DNA from: Castellaniella denitrificans
Lineage (GTDB): Bacteria > Pseudomonadota > Gammaproteobacteria > Burkholderiales > Burkholderiaceae_B
Direction of reading: 5' to 3'
DNA length: 64,000 bases
NCBI RefSeq assembly: GCF_027214045.1
Contig: NZ_JAPWHE010000011.1
Span: 25,486 to 89,485, forward strand
Position numbers and translations under genes: made by a program. The notes below the pieces were generated by a model. That model searched no databases. It was given only the letters and a program-made list of their open reading frames with translations, and had not been told where the DNA came from. Below, piece after piece: positions 11,055 through 21,329 of this stretch; the first letter of the stretch is position 1; every line of letters begins with the position of its first letter.

Positions 11055-11612
11055 TCAAGGCTCGCCGCCGGAATCGTCGGTCCCGAAAACACGATCCCAG
11101 AACGATGTGGTGACGCCGTACCAGCCCGAAGCGCCCGGCCGATGATGCAGGGCATGACAGCGCTTGCGAACCCACATCCAGGAGCCAGGCCGGGCCCTCC
11201 AGTGATGCGCGGCGTGATGAACCACCACATACAGCAGGTAGCCGGCGGTCATGCCCAGGGTCGCCGCCAGGGCGATCCATGGGCCTGCGGCGGCGGACAC
11301 CGGCCAAAGCACCAGCACCGCGAACGCCGTCATGCTGACCGGCGTTGAAGAGCCGATCAACGCAAAAGGACGCTCATGGTGTGTCTCGTGCCAGCTTTTG
11401 AAAGGCCACAGTCCGTGCAGGATGAATCGATGCAGGGCATACTCGACAAAGCTCCAGGTCAGGAACCCCAGCACTGCGGCCGCCAGCAACACCCGGGCCG
11501 AACCGCCCGCATGCACGGCCAGCACGGCCGCCCCACCCAAGATCACCAGCGGATAGAACACAAAATCCGCGAAATACATGACAGGATGCTGCTCGAACTT
11601 GAAAGGCCCCAT
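11055..11612 (-). CDS. Membrane fatty acid hydroxylase / sterol desaturase family protein
   Basis: 185-residue integral-membrane di-iron enzyme. His clusters typical of the family are visible: HRFILH (about 62), HETHHE (about 76), HHAAHHW (about 140) and HALHH (about 165), spread among four or so hydrophobic segments. The family hydroxylates or desaturates lipids (fatty acid 2-hydroxylase, carotenoid hydroxylase, sterol desaturase); the substrate here is not resolved. Start chosen at ATG 11612 (MGPFKFEQHP); the longer open frame to 11825 runs into uvrD and its extra residues are only antiparallel shadow. It is convergent with the ABC permease gene (20-base gap) and 121 bases downstream of uvrD in the same direction. 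Confidence 0.82.
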   Translation of the reverse strand: MGPFKFEQHPVMYFADFVFYPLVILGGAAVLAVHAGGSARVLLAAAVLGFLTWSFVEYALHRFILHGLWPFKSWHETHHERPFALIGSSTPVSMTAFAVLVLWPVSAAAGPWIALAATLGMTAGYLLYVVVHHAAHHWRARPGSWMWVRKRCHALHHRPGASGWYGVTTSFWDRVFGTDDSGGEP

Positions 11613-11733
11613 GGCGAACCCGCGGTCGAATATCCGAGGCCAGTATAGCGCCCACCCTGGGGATTTCCCTGATTTTTGATGGTCATCCGCCGGAAAGGCC
11701 GTCAGCCCGGCGGTGGCGACCGGTCCCCGGACA

Positions 11734-14046
11734 TCAATCCAGAACGTCCAGCTTCGCCACCCCCAGGGCCAGGGTCTTGGTGCCGGCGTCGCGGAATTCG
11801 ATGCGCGCCTGGGCGTCGGCACCACTGCCGCTCAACGCCACCACGGTGCCTTCGCCGAACCGGCCATGGCGCACCCCCGTGCCGATGTGGAAGCATTGTT
11901 CGCCCACCGTCACTCCGGATGACTGCGCGCGGGGGGTGCGCGGTGCGAAAGTACTGCCCGCCTCGCCCTGCCAGCCCCCCAGGCCCCGCCGGAATGCGCC
12001 GCTCCAGGGCGCCTGGGCCGATTCCGGACGCTGGCGCGGCGTGATCCATTTCAGGTGTTCCTCCGGAATTTCGTCCAGGAAGCGCGAGCGCATGCCGTAG
12101 CGGGTCTGGCCGTGCAGCATGCGGCTTTGCGCCAGGGTCAGCGTCAGACGCTCGCGCGCCCGCGTGATGGCCACGTACATCAGGCGGCGCTCTTCTTCCA
12201 GGCCCCCGGGATCCAGCAGGCTGTTTTCGTGAGGGAACAGGCCTTCCTCGAGCCCGGTGATGAACACCGCATCGAATTCCAGGCCCTTGGCCGCGTGAAC
12301 GGTCATGAGCTGCACGGCGTCTTCGCCGGCCTGCGCCTGGTTGTCGCCGGCTTCCAGCGAGGCGTGGCTGAGAAAGGCGCCCAGAGGCGACATGACGGCG
12401 GGCGACGGCTGCACGTCGGCATCGAAGGCCCGATCCGGATCGGACGCCGCATCGGTGGCGATGGTCGCGGCCTCGGGAATACGGCCGGCGGGCAGGCCCT
12501 GGAATCCTTCCTCGGCCACGAAGGCGGCGGCGGCGTTGACCAGTTCCTGGAGATTTTCCAGCCGATCCTGGCCCTCGCGATCAGCCCGGTAATGGGCTTC
12601 GAGGCCGCTGTGGTGCACCACATGGCCGATCAGTTCCGGCAGGTCCAGTGTCCGGGATTCCTCGGCCAGTTCGCGGATCAGCGTGGCGAAACGAGCCAGG
12701 CTGGAGCCGGCCTTGCCCGGCACGAACGCGACCGCGCCAGCCAGGCTGGTGCCCTGCAGCGCCGCCATGTCGGCCTGTTGTTCCAGGGTGCGCGCGCCAA
12801 TCCCTCGCGTGGGAAAGTTCACCACCCGCATCCAGGAAGTATCGTCGTCCGGATTGTCGATCAGTCGCAGGTAGGCCAGGACATGCTTGACTTCCTGGCG
12901 TTCGAAGAATCGCTGTCCACCGTAGACCCGATACGGGACACGGGCGGAAAACAAGGCGTGCTCGATCGGGCGCGACTGGGCGTTGCTGCGGTACAGGATA
13001 GCGATTTCATGAGCAGGCCGGCCGTCGCGGATCAGGGCGCGGACCTCGTCCACCAGCCACTGGGCCTCCAGCGTGTCCGAGGCCTGCTCGACCACGCGCA
13101 GGGGCTCGCCCTCGCCCGCATCGGTCCACAGGTTCTTGCCCAGACGATTGTTGTTGTGAGTGATCAGGGCGTTGGCCGAGTCCAGGATGTGGCCGTGCGA
13201 ACGGTAGTTCTGTTCCAGGCGGATGACGCGTCCCTGGGCGTGACGCTGTTCGAAGTCGGCCATATTGCCCACGTTCGCCCCGCGAAAAGCGTAGATGGAC
13301 TGGTCATCGTCGCCCACCGCGAACACGGGCGTGCTCGCGCCCGCCAGCAGCATCAGCCAGCGATACTGCAGGACGTTGGTGTCCTGGAATTCGTCGACCA
13401 GAATCTGCTGGAAGCGGCGCTGGTAGTGTTCGCGGATCGGCGCCTCGCGCCGCAACAGTTCGTAGGCGCGCAGCAGCAGTTCGCCGAAATCGACCACGCC
13501 CTCGCGCTCGCACTGATCCTGGTAGCGCTGGTACAGGTCGGCCAGCCGCCGCGCATGGGCGTCGCGGGTGTCCAGATCATCCGGACGCAGGCCGTCTTCC
13601 TTGGCGCCATTGATCATGCGCTGCACATCGCGCGGCGGGAAGCGTTCGTCGTCGATGCCCGCCGTCTTCAGCATGCGCTTGATGGCCGAAAGCTGGTCGG
13701 CGCTGTCCAGGATCTGGAAAGCTTGGGGCAGACCCGCCTCGCGATGATGCGCGCGCAACAGCCGGTTGCACAGGCCGTGGAAGGTCCCGACCCACATGCC
13801 CCGGGTGTTGATGGGCAGCAGCGCCGACAGACGCGTCAGCATTTCCCGCGCGGCCTTGTTGGTGAACGTGACCGCCAGCAGGCCGTGCGGACCGACCTGG
13901 CCGGTCTGGATCAGCCAGGCCATGCGGGTGGTCAGGACGCGGGTCTTGCCGCTGCCCGCGCCGGCCAGCACCAGGGCGTGTTCGGCCGGCAGGGTGACGG
14001 CGGCCCGCTGCTGCGGATTCAGCCCTTCGAGCATTCCATCCATCAT
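11734..14046 (-). CDS. uvrD: ATP-dependent DNA helicase UvrD/PcrA type
   Basis: Superfamily 1A 3'-5' helicase acting in nucleotide-excision and mismatch repair. 770 residues compared with 720 in E. coli. Motifs in order: Q motif GLNPQQRAAVTLP, Walker A AGAGSGKT (about 33), Walker B VDEFQDTN, motif III VGDDDQSIYAFRGA, motif IV LEQNYRS, motif V TVHAAKGLEFDAVFITGLEEG and motif VI LMYVAITRARERL. A C-terminal Tudor-like segment (RHGRFGEGTVVAL) is present, as in UvrD and PcrA. The VFITGLEEGLFPH stretch supports UvrD rather than Rep. Start at 14046 gives an ATGA overlap with the desaturase stop; 14043 and 14034 are in-frame alternatives. Confidence 0.95.
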   Translation of the reverse strand: MMDGMLEGLNPQQRAAVTLPAEHALVLAGAGSGKTRVLTTRMAWLIQTGQVGPHGLLAVTFTNKAAREMLTRLSALLPINTRGMWVGTFHGLCNRLLRAHHREAGLPQAFQILDSADQLSAIKRMLKTAGIDDERFPPRDVQRMINGAKEDGLRPDDLDTRDAHARRLADLYQRYQDQCEREGVVDFGELLLRAYELLRREAPIREHYQRRFQQILVDEFQDTNVLQYRWLMLLAGASTPVFAVGDDDQSIYAFRGANVGNMADFEQRHAQGRVIRLEQNYRSHGHILDSANALITHNNNRLGKNLWTDAGEGEPLRVVEQASDTLEAQWLVDEVRALIRDGRPAHEIAILYRSNAQSRPIEHALFSARVPYRVYGGQRFFERQEVKHVLAYLRLIDNPDDDTSWMRVVNFPTRGIGARTLEQQADMAALQGTSLAGAVAFVPGKAGSSLARFATLIRELAEESRTLDLPELIGHVVHHSGLEAHYRADREGQDRLENLQELVNAAAAFVAEEGFQGLPAGRIPEAATIATDAASDPDRAFDADVQPSPAVMSPLGAFLSHASLEAGDNQAQAGEDAVQLMTVHAAKGLEFDAVFITGLEEGLFPHENSLLDPGGLEEERRLMYVAITRARERLTLTLAQSRMLHGQTRYGMRSRFLDEIPEEHLKWITPRQRPESAQAPWSGAFRRGLGGWQGEAGSTFAPRTPRAQSSGVTVGEQCFHIGTGVRHGRFGEGTVVALSGSGADAQARIEFRDAGTKTLALGVAKLDVLD

Positions 14047-15245
14047 GCCGCGTAGCGACCCAGCCGGAGGGCGAACTGTTCCAGGCCGTCGATGCCGCTG
14101 GCCTGGGCGCGCTGGCACCAGGCGCGCAGGTCGGCCAGCAGTTGCTCACTGCTGGCGCTGGAGGATTCCCACAAGGCGGTCAATTCGCGGCGCATCTGCA
14201 CCAGGGTTGCGAGCGCGGGCGCGAGCGACAGGGCGCGGTCCACCTGGGCCCGCTCCTGGGGCGCCAGCGCGGCGGCGTCACGCACCAGCCATTTTCGGCA
14301 GCGCCTGAGCAGCAGGCGCTCGCCACGCCGCTGGCGCAGTTGGAGCGCCTTGATCTCGTGGGCCACGGCCGCCTTGACGACCCCCGAATAGCGCGCCAGG
14401 ACTTCGTAGCGGTGGGCGATGATTCCCTGGAGCTGATCCTGTCCCAGCGTATCGGCGGATTCCGGCGCCCGCAGCCGCAGCCGGGGCGCGACCCGGCGCA
14501 CCCGGGCCAGGCCCAGGGCCTGCAGAATGCGGATGTAGGCCCAGCCCAGATCGAACTCGTACCAGCGCGAGGAGAATTTCGCCGAGGTCCCGTAGGCATG
14601 GTGGTTGTTGTGCAGTTCTTCCCCGCCGATCAGCAGGCCCCAAGGCACGACGTTGGTACTGGCGTCGGGGCAGGCGAAATTGCGATAGCCCCAGGCATGG
14701 CCCAGGCCGTTGATCACGCCGGCGGCCCAGAACGGAATCCAGGCCATCTGCACCGCCCAGACCGTGAGGCCCAGGACACCGAACAGGGTCACGTCCAGGA
14801 TCAGCATCAGGCCCACGCCCAGCAGATTGTGGCGGCCGTACAGGTGGCGTTCGATCCAGTCGTCGGGTGTGCCGTGGCCGTAGCGCGCGAGGGTCTCGGC
14901 ATTGCGGGCCTCGTCACGATAGAGTTCCGCCCCGCGGAAGAAGACCTGGGCCAGGCCGAACACGGCGGGCGAATGGGGATCGCCTTCGCGTTCGCACTTG
15001 GCGTGATGCTTGCGGTGGATGGCGACCCATTCACGGGTGATCATGCCGGTGGTCATCCACAACCAGAAGCGGAAGAAATGCGCCACGACGGGGTGCAGGT
15101 CCAGTCCCCGGTGCGCCTGACTTCGATGCAGGTACAGGGTCACCGCCGCGATGGTGACATGAGTCAGCGCCAGCGTCACGCCGACCAGGCCCCAGGGGCC
15201 CAGGTCCAGCATGCCGCCCTTAAGAAAGGAAAGCCAAGTGTTCAT
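14043..15245 (-). CDS. Membrane fatty acid (acyl-CoA/acyl-lipid) desaturase
   Basis: 400-residue integral-membrane di-iron desaturase. The three His boxes of the delta-9 family are visible: HRSQAH (about residue 41), HRKHH (about 79) and HNNHH (about 207). Four or so membrane helices span residues 15-190. After the catalytic core there is an extra 140-residue helical, Arg-rich C-terminal region (about 260-400) of unclear role. Start ATG 15245 follows a GGAG ribosome-binding site. It is co-directional with uvrD, with a 4-base overlap, an odd pairing of lipid and DNA-repair functions. A 19-bp palindrome lies 26 bases upstream (15271-15289) and may control it in response to fatty acids; the regulator is not in the window. 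Confidence 0.9.
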   Translation of the reverse strand: MNTWLSFLKGGMLDLGPWGLVGVTLALTHVTIAAVTLYLHRSQAHRGLDLHPVVAHFFRFWLWMTTGMITREWVAIHRKHHAKCEREGDPHSPAVFGLAQVFFRGAELYRDEARNAETLARYGHGTPDDWIERHLYGRHNLLGVGLMLILDVTLFGVLGLTVWAVQMAWIPFWAAGVINGLGHAWGYRNFACPDASTNVVPWGLLIGGEELHNNHHAYGTSAKFSSRWYEFDLGWAYIRILQALGLARVRRVAPRLRLRAPESADTLGQDQLQGIIAHRYEVLARYSGVVKAAVAHEIKALQLRQRRGERLLLRRCRKWLVRDAAALAPQERAQVDRALSLAPALATLVQMRRELTALWESSSASSEQLLADLRAWCQRAQASGIDGLEQFALRLGRYAA

Positions 15246-15270
15246 CGTCTCCGGGTCTAGCCCGCGTGGT

Positions 15271-15289
15271 ACTGAAAGATATTTTCAGT
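15271..15289 (-). promoter_or_regulatory. Palindrome upstream of the desaturase, candidate operator
   Basis: Perfect inverted repeat ACTGAAA-gatat-TTTCAGT, 26 bases upstream of the desaturase start. The size suits a dimeric repressor such as a TetR-family fatty-acid regulator. It does not obviously match the published DesT or FabR consensus as I recall them, so the binding protein is unknown. Confidence 0.4.
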
Positions 15290-15332
15290 TTAGCCCAGGC
15301 GGTTTTGCCGCGTCAGCCGTTTTCCGCCCGAC

Positions 15333-16790
15333 TTATTCGGGGGTTCCCTTCGCGCGCTCCATGACGGCGGCGAAAAAACCGTCGGTGCCGTGAACGTCGG
15401 GACGCAGCCGCAGATACGGACCGTCCAGCGACACACGGATGTCACGATCCGCCAGGATGGCGCCGGCATCCAGCAGGGAAAATTCCGGATGCCCGGCCAG
15501 GAAGGCTTCGACCTGCAGTTCATTTTCCTCCGGAAGGATGCTGCAACTGGCGTAGACCAGCCGCCCGCCCGGCATCACGCAAGCGGCCGCATCGCGCAGG
15601 ATCGCCGCCTGGGTCTGGCGCAGTTGGGCCAGGGATTCGGGATGCTGGCGCCATTTCAGGTCGGGATTGCGGCGCAGCGTGCCCAGGCCGCTGCATGGCG
15701 CGTCCACCAGTACGCGGTGCGCCTTGCCTCGCAGCCGTTTGACGCGCTGGTCGTTGCGTTCCGCGATGGCCACCGGCACGATGTTGGACAGCCCGCTGCG
15801 CGCGAAGCGCGGCTTGGCCCGGGCCAGGCGGGCGGCCGACACGTCAAAGGCGTAGAGGCGGCCTGTGGAGCGCATCAGCGCGCCCAGCAGCAGGGTCTTG
15901 CCCCCCGCTCCGGCGCAATAGTCGATGACCATCTCGCCGCGCCGGGGCGCCACCAGCGCCGCCAGCAACTGGCTGCCTTCGTCCTGGACTTCGATTTCGC
16001 CGCGCTCGAAGGCGCCCCAACGGTTGACGGGCGGGCGTCCCTGGATGCGGATGCCCCAGGGGGAATACGGCGTCGGCCGCGCCGCCCAGCGCGCCTCGGG
16101 GCCATCGGCCCAGGCGGCCAGCAGGGCGTCGCGCTCGGCCTTGAGCGGATTGATCCGCAGATCCAGGGGCGCGGGGGTGTTCAGGGCCTGGAGCAGGGAT
16201 TCGGCATCCGGCAGGGCCGCCAGGCGCTCGTCCAGCCAATCCGGCACGCTGTGGCGCACCGCCCTGGGCAGGCCGGCGGCGGACAGGGACAGGACATGGT
16301 CCAGCCAGGCGCGCTCGTGCTCGTCCAGGCCGGTGTCCAGGGTTTCACGCGGCCAGACGGAGGCCAGACCCAGGACCGCCAGGCGCCGCGTGCCCGAACC
16401 CGCGCCGATTTCCGCGAACTGCCGATAGCGCCGCAGATGACGCAGCACATCGAAGACCGCCTCGGCGATTTCTCCCCGGTCGCGCATCCCGGCGTTGGCG
16501 TGGGCGCGGAACCAGTGCGACAGGACGGCGTCGGCCGGGTATTTCCATTGCAGAGCCTCGCCCAGCACCTGGCGCACCTGCTCGATACGCGCCGCCGCCA
16601 TCACGTAGGGCCGCGCGGTGGTCTGGCCGCGCGCGGCATCCTTGCCCCGGGACGCCCGGACGTCCCGGCCTTCTTCGCCGCGCGCGGCGCGGGGGCGGTC
16701 CGGCGACCCGGAACGGCGTCCGCCGTCGGCGGCGTCCATGCGGGCGCGCGGCCGGGAGCGGGATCCATCCCGCGTGTCATTCCTGCTCAT
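15333..16790 (-). CDS. RsmB/NOP-family RNA (cytosine-C5) methyltransferase
   Basis: 485-residue SAM-dependent RNA m5C methyltransferase of the NOL1/NOP2/Sun family. The catalytic Cys motifs are DAPCSGLGTLRRNPDLKW (motif IV) and YASCSILPEENE (motif VI, the nucleophile), with the SAM site at DYCAGAGGKTLLLGALM. A helical domain (about 65-170) precedes the catalytic part and resembles the NusB-like region of RsmB, though weakly. The first about 63 residues are a disordered Arg/Gly/Asp-rich tail; ATG 16601 (MAAARIEQ) would remove it and is a real alternative start. ATG 16790 overlaps the purN 3' end by 14 bases. 16S rRNA C967 is the expected target if it is RsmB itself. Confidence 0.85.
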   Translation of the reverse strand: MSRNDTRDGSRSRPRARMDAADGGRRSGSPDRPRAARGEEGRDVRASRGKDAARGQTTARPYVMAAARIEQVRQVLGEALQWKYPADAVLSHWFRAHANAGMRDRGEIAEAVFDVLRHLRRYRQFAEIGAGSGTRRLAVLGLASVWPRETLDTGLDEHERAWLDHVLSLSAAGLPRAVRHSVPDWLDERLAALPDAESLLQALNTPAPLDLRINPLKAERDALLAAWADGPEARWAARPTPYSPWGIRIQGRPPVNRWGAFERGEIEVQDEGSQLLAALVAPRRGEMVIDYCAGAGGKTLLLGALMRSTGRLYAFDVSAARLARAKPRFARSGLSNIVPVAIAERNDQRVKRLRGKAHRVLVDAPCSGLGTLRRNPDLKWRQHPESLAQLRQTQAAILRDAAACVMPGGRLVYASCSILPEENELQVEAFLAGHPEFSLLDAGAILADRDIRVSLDGPYLRLRPDVHGTDGFFAAVMERAKGTPE

Positions 16791-17466
16791 GATGATTCTC
16801 CTGGAAAAGGGCCGGACCGGCCCAGGCGCGGTGCGACGCGCCCTCGACCGAGACGCGGCCATCCGTCCCCAGCCGCACGCGGCCCTGCGCCAGCCAGCGC
16901 AACGTCTGGGCGTAGACCCGATGTTCGACCGGCAGCAGCCGGGCCGCCAGCGATTCGGGCGTGTCGTCGGCACACACCGGGATGGCGGCCTGGGCGATGA
17001 TCGGCCCATGATCCAGCACCGGCGTGACGAAATGCACGGTGCAGCCATGCCATTGCACGCCCTGGGCCAGGGCCTGTTCATGAGTATGCAGGCCGGGAAA
17101 TGCCGGCAACAGCGAGGGGTGGATGTTGACGATGCGGCCATCGAAATGGCGCACGAAATCGGCGCCCAGCACCCGCATGAAGCCCGCCAGCAGGATATAG
17201 TCGGGCGCCAGGGCGTCCAGCCGCGTCCGCAAGGCGGCGTCGAAGGCCTCGCGGCTGTCGAAGTCGCGGTGTGCCAGGACTTCGGCGGGCAGGCCGCGCG
17301 CGCGCGCCCAGTCCAGCCCCGCCGCATCCGCGCGGTTGGACAGGACGGCACAGATGTCGACGGGCAGGCCTTCGGTGGCGACGGTCTCGGCCAGCGCCTG
17401 CATGTTCGAGCCGCGGCCCGAAATCAGGATGGCCACCCGGATCGGCCGGTCGGGGGGGTGCGGCAT
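16777..17466 (-). CDS. purN: Phosphoribosylglycinamide formyltransferase
   Basis: Cytoplasmic purine-synthesis enzyme that transfers formyl from 10-formyl-tetrahydrofolate to GAR. The phosphate-binding loop ILISGRGSNMQAL is at residues 12-25, and the folate/catalytic region includes HPSLLPAFPGLHTHEQAL (catalytic Asn-His-Asp: the VNIHPSLLP stretch and the downstream TPVLDHGPIIAQA). 229 residues, slightly longer than E. coli (212) through N- and C-terminal tails. Its 3' end overlaps the methyltransferase gene by 14 bases in another frame. It is divergent from ribF with an 82-base gap that must hold both promoters. Confidence 0.95.
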   Translation of the reverse strand: MPHPPDRPIRVAILISGRGSNMQALAETVATEGLPVDICAVLSNRADAAGLDWARARGLPAEVLAHRDFDSREAFDAALRTRLDALAPDYILLAGFMRVLGADFVRHFDGRIVNIHPSLLPAFPGLHTHEQALAQGVQWHGCTVHFVTPVLDHGPIIAQAAIPVCADDTPESLAARLLPVEHRVYAQTLRWLAQGRVRLGTDGRVSVEGASHRAWAGPALFQENHHEQE

Positions 17467-17548
17467 GCGCAGGGTCTCCAGCAGGAAAGAAGAGGATGCT
17501 GCCCGGCGGGAATCCTGGGCATAAACGCAAAATTGTAAACTCTCGCCT

Positions 17549-18514
17549 GTGAATACCGAATTCCGCCTCTACCGCCACCTGCCCCGGCACGACTCCACGG
17601 CCCCCAGCGCCGTGACCATCGGCAATTTCGATGGCGTGCACCGGGGCCATCAGGCCATCCTCGCCCAGGTCCGGGAACAGGCCGCCGCGCTCGGGCTCGT
17701 GCCCACCGTGATGACCTTCGCGCCCCACCCGCGCGCTTTCTTCGCACGCAAGGGGCAACGCCCGGAACTGATCCCCACGCAGATCAGTTCCCTGCGCGAC
17801 AAGACCGTCCTGCTCACCGAACACGGCATGCGCCAGATCGTGATCCAGCGCTTCGACCAGCGCCTGGCCGACATGGGCGCCGAGGACTTCATCCGCGAAT
17901 TGCTGGTGCGCGGCCTGAACACGCGCTGGCTGCTGGTCGGCGAAGACTTCCGGTACGGCCACAAACGCAGCGGCGACATCGACCTGCTGCGCCGCATGGG
18001 GCGGGAGCACGGCTTCGAGGTACGGACCCTGGCCGATGTCGGGGACGACCAGGGCCAGCGCATTTCCAGTTCCGCGCTGCGCACCGCGCTGGCGGTGGGC
18101 AATCTGGAACGCAGCGGCGAATTGCTGGGCGCCCCCTACCGCATCGGCGGGCACGTCATCCACGGCCGCAAGCTGGGCCGCGACCTGGGCTTTCCGACGC
18201 TGAACCTGCGCGTGCCCGCCCCCTGCGCGGCCCGTTCCGGCATCTACGTGGTGCGCGTCCACGGACTGGACGAACGGCCGCTGCCGGGCGTCGCCAGCCT
18301 GGGCGTGCGGCCCACGGTCACCCGCGACGGCGCGCTGTTGCTGGAGACGCACATCCTCGATCGGCGGGTGGACGCCTACGGTAAACTGGTGTGCGTCGAA
18401 TTCCTCGAATTCCTGCGCGACGAGGAATACTTTCCCGACCTGACCTCCCTGACCGCCGCCATCCGCCAGGATGCGCAAGGCGCTCGCGACTATTTTGCCT
18501 CCCATGGACTATAG
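17549..18514 (+). CDS. ribF: Bifunctional riboflavin kinase / FAD synthetase
   Basis: Makes FMN and then FAD from riboflavin. The N-terminal adenylyltransferase domain shows [16 protein letters not shown] (about 22-37) and the HxGH-like nucleotidyltransferase core; the C-terminal flavokinase domain shows [14 protein letters not shown] and the ASLGVRPTV and LETHILD motifs. 321 residues against 313 in E. coli. The start is GTG 17549; no better ATG precedes the conserved region. The stop lies 11 bases inside the start of ileS, an arrangement (ribF-ileS-lspA) conserved in many proteobacteria. Confidence 0.96.
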   Translation: MNTEFRLYRHLPRHDSTAPSAVTIGNFDGVHRGHQAILAQVREQAAALGLVPTVMTFAPHPRAFFARKGQRPELIPTQISSLRDKTVLLTEHGMRQIVIQRFDQRLADMGAEDFIRELLVRGLNTRWLLVGEDFRYGHKRSGDIDLLRRMGREHGFEVRTLADVGDDQGQRISSSALRTALAVGNLERSGELLGAPYRIGGHVIHGRKLGRDLGFPTLNLRVPAPCAARSGIYVVRVHGLDERPLPGVASLGVRPTVTRDGALLLETHILDRRVDAYGKLVCVEFLEFLRDEEYFPDLTSLTAAIRQDAQGARDYFASHGL

Positions 18515-21329
18515 AGACACCCTGAACCTGCCCGAATCCCCCTTCCCCATGCGCGGCGATCTGCCCAAGCGCGAGCCGGGCTGGATCAAGGAATGGGAGG
18601 AAAAAGGCTTGTACAAGCGGCTGCGCGACGCCCGCCGGGGCGAGCCCCTGTTCATCCTGCACGACGGCCCGCCCTACGCCAACGGCAAGATCCACATCGG
18701 CCACGCGGTCAACAAGATCCTCAAGGACATGATCGTCAAGAGCCGCCAGCTCGAAGGCTTCGACGCGGTATACGTGCCGGGCTGGGACTGCCACGGCCTG
18801 CCGATCGAGAACGCCATCGAAAAACTGCATGGCCGCAATCTGCCGCGCGACGAGATGCAGGCAAAGAGCCGCGCCTTCGCCACCGAGCAGATCGCGCAGC
18901 AGATGGTGGATTTCAAGCGCCTGGGCGTACTGGGCGACTGGGATCACCCCTACAAGACCATGAACCATGCGAACGAGGCGCTGGAACTGCGCGCCTTGAA
19001 AAAAGTCATGGAACGCGGTTTCGTCTATCGCGGCCTCAAACCCGTGTACTGGTGTTTCGACTGCGCCTCGTCGCTGGCCGAGTTCGAAATCGAATACGCC
19101 GACAAGAAAAGCCAGACGCTGGACGTGATGTTTCCGGCCGCCGACCCCGGGAAACTGGCCGCCGCGTTCAACCTGGACCGGCTCGACAAGGACGCGTTCA
19201 TCGTCATCTGGACGACCACGGCCTGGACCATCCCCGCCAACCAGGCGCTCAACGTCAATCCGGCGCTCGAATACAGCCTGGTCGATACGGAACTCGGCCT
19301 GCTCATCGTCGCCTCGGCGCTGGTCGAGAAATGTCTCGAACGCTGGAAACTGCAAGGCCGGGTCGTCGCCACGACCAGGGGCGAAAAGCTCGACCACATG
19401 CCCTTCAGGCATCCGCTGGCGCACGTGCACAAGGGTTATGACCGCCTCTCTCCCGTGTATCTGGCCGACTACGCCACGGCCGAGGACGGCACGGGGATCG
19501 TGCACTCGTCGCCCGCCTACGGCGTGGACGACTTCAATTCCTGCATGTCCAACGGCCTGGCGTACGAAGGCATCCTCAACCCCGTGCAGGGCCACGGCGT
19601 GTACGCGGACGATCTGCCGCTGTTCGGCGGGCAGCACATCTGGAAAGCCGTGCCCGCCATCCTCGACGCGTTGAAATCCGCGGGCCGCCTGATTGACACC
19701 ACCACCATCACCCACAGCTACCCGCATTGCTGGCGCCACAAGACGCCGGTGATCTACCGCGCCGCCGCGCAGTGGTTCATCCGCATGGACGAGGGCGAGG
19801 GCGTGTTCACCGACCCGGCCCAGAAGCCCGCCAAGACCTTGCGCCAGATCGCCCTCGAAGCCATCGAGCAGACCCGCTTCTACCCAGAGAACGGCAGGGT
19901 CCGCCTGCGCGACATGATCGCGGGACGCCCCGACTGGTGCATCTCGCGCCAGCGCAGCTGGGGCGTGCCCATTCCCTTCTTCCTGCATGTGGACACGGGC
20001 GAACTGCACCCGCGCACCATGGAGATCATCGACCAGGCGGCCGACATGATCGAACAGGGCGGCGTGGAGGCCTGGAGCCGCGTGACGGCCGAGGACATCC
20101 TGGGCGCCGAAGACGCCAGGCACTACACCAAGAGCACCGACATCCTGGAAGTCTGGTTCGACTCGGGCTCCACCTTCTGGCACGTGATGCGCGGCTCGCA
20201 TCCCGCCATGCATCACGACAGCGGCCCCGAGGCCGACCTGTACCTCGAAGGCCACGATCAGCACCGGGGCTGGTTCCACAGCTCCCTGCTGCTGGCCTCG
20301 GCCATCTTCGGCCGCGCGCCCTACCGCGGGCTGCTCACCCACGGCTTCACCGTGGACGGCCAGGGCAAAAAGATGAGCAAGTCGCTGGGCAACACGGTGG
20401 CGCCGCAGGACGTGAGCGGCAAGATGGGCGCCGAGATCATCCGCCTGTGGGTGGCATCGACCGACTATTCGGGCGACCTGGGCATCGACGACAAGATCCT
20501 GGCGCGCGTGGTGGACGGCTACCGCCGCATCCGCAACACGCTGCGCTTCCTGCTGGCCAACACCAGCGATTTCGACGCGGCGACCGACGCCGTGGCCTAC
20601 GAGGATCTGCTGGAGATCGACCGCTACGCCCTGGCGCGCGCGGCCCAGCTCCAAAAAGAGATCCTCGGCCACTACCAGGTCTATGAATTCCACCCCGTGG
20701 TCGCCAAGCTGCAACTGTTCTGCTCCGAAGATCTGGGCGGCTTTTACCTCGACGTGCTGAAGGACCGCCTCTACACCACGGCCCCCAAGAGCCTGGCGCG
20801 CCGCAGCGCCCAGACCGCGCTGCACCAGATCACCCACGCGCTGCTGCGCTGGATGGCCCCGTTCCTGTCGTTCACGGCCGAGGAAGCCTGGAAAGTCTTC
20901 GGCTCCGGCGACAGCATCTTCCTGGAAACCTTCACCACCCTGCCCGAGGGCGACGAGGCGCTGCGAGCCAAATGGACGCGCATCCGCGAAATCCGCGACC
21001 AGGTCAACAAGGACATCGAGGCCGTGCGCGCCGAAGGCAAGGTCGGCGCCTCGCTGCAGGCCGAAGTGACCGTCTCGGCCCAGGCCGAAGACCTGGCCTT
21101 GCTGCAATCGCTGGAAGACGACCTGAAGTTCGTCTTCATCACTTCGGCGGCCCGTGCCGTAGCGGGCGATGGCGACCTGGGGGTCGAGGTGCGGGCCACG
21201 ACACACGAAAAATGCGGCCGCTGCTGGCATCACCGCGCCGATGTGGGCCGGGATCCGGCGCATCCGGAACTGTGCGGCCGCTGCGTGGACAACCTGTACG
21301 GCGATGGCGAAGCCCGAGCCCATGCCTGA
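18504..21329 (+). CDS. ileS: Isoleucyl-tRNA synthetase
   Basis: Class I aminoacyl-tRNA synthetase of 941 residues (E. coli 938). HIGH is at residues 64-67 within [20 protein letters not shown] at 623-627 within [12 protein letters not shown], the CP1 editing domain lies between (about 190-420), and a C-terminal zinc-binding domain ends the protein ([12 protein letters not shown] then CGRCVDNL). This is the bacterial, mupirocin-sensitive type by architecture. The ATG at 18504 overlaps the end of ribF by 11 bases and gives the conserved N-terminus [20 protein letters not shown]. Its own end overlaps the start of lspA. Confidence 0.98.
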   Translation: MDYRDTLNLPESPFPMRGDLPKREPGWIKEWEEKGLYKRLRDARRGEPLFILHDGPPYANGKIHIGHAVNKILKDMIVKSRQLEGFDAVYVPGWDCHGLPIENAIEKLHGRNLPRDEMQAKSRAFATEQIAQQMVDFKRLGVLGDWDHPYKTMNHANEALELRALKKVMERGFVYRGLKPVYWCFDCASSLAEFEIEYADKKSQTLDVMFPAADPGKLAAAFNLDRLDKDAFIVIWTTTAWTIPANQALNVNPALEYSLVDTELGLLIVASALVEKCLERWKLQGRVVATTRGEKLDHMPFRHPLAHVHKGYDRLSPVYLADYATAEDGTGIVHSSPAYGVDDFNSCMSNGLAYEGILNPVQGHGVYADDLPLFGGQHIWKAVPAILDALKSAGRLIDTTTITHSYPHCWRHKTPVIYRAAAQWFIRMDEGEGVFTDPAQKPAKTLRQIALEAIEQTRFYPENGRVRLRDMIAGRPDWCISRQRSWGVPIPFFLHVDTGELHPRTMEIIDQAADMIEQGGVEAWSRVTAEDILGAEDARHYTKSTDILEVWFDSGSTFWHVMRGSHPAMHHDSGPEADLYLEGHDQHRGWFHSSLLLASAIFGRAPYRGLLTHGFTVDGQGKKMSKSLGNTVAPQDVSGKMGAEIIRLWVASTDYSGDLGIDDKILARVVDGYRRIRNTLRFLLANTSDFDAATDAVAYEDLLEIDRYALARAAQLQKEILGHYQVYEFHPVVAKLQLFCSEDLGGFYLDVLKDRLYTTAPKSLARRSAQTALHQITHALLRWMAPFLSFTAEEAWKVFGSGDSIFLETFTTLPEGDEALRAKWTRIREIRDQVNKDIEAVRAEGKVGASLQAEVTVSAQAEDLALLQSLEDDLKFVFITSAARAVAGDGDLGVEVRATTHEKCGRCWHHRADVGRDPAHPELCGRCVDNLYGDGEARAHA

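Noticed and set aside
15333..17351. A single 672-codon frame suggesting a PurN-methyltransferase fusion.
   Set aside because: The first part is the wrong frame of purN; purN itself is intact in another frame and only overlaps the methyltransferase by 14 bases.
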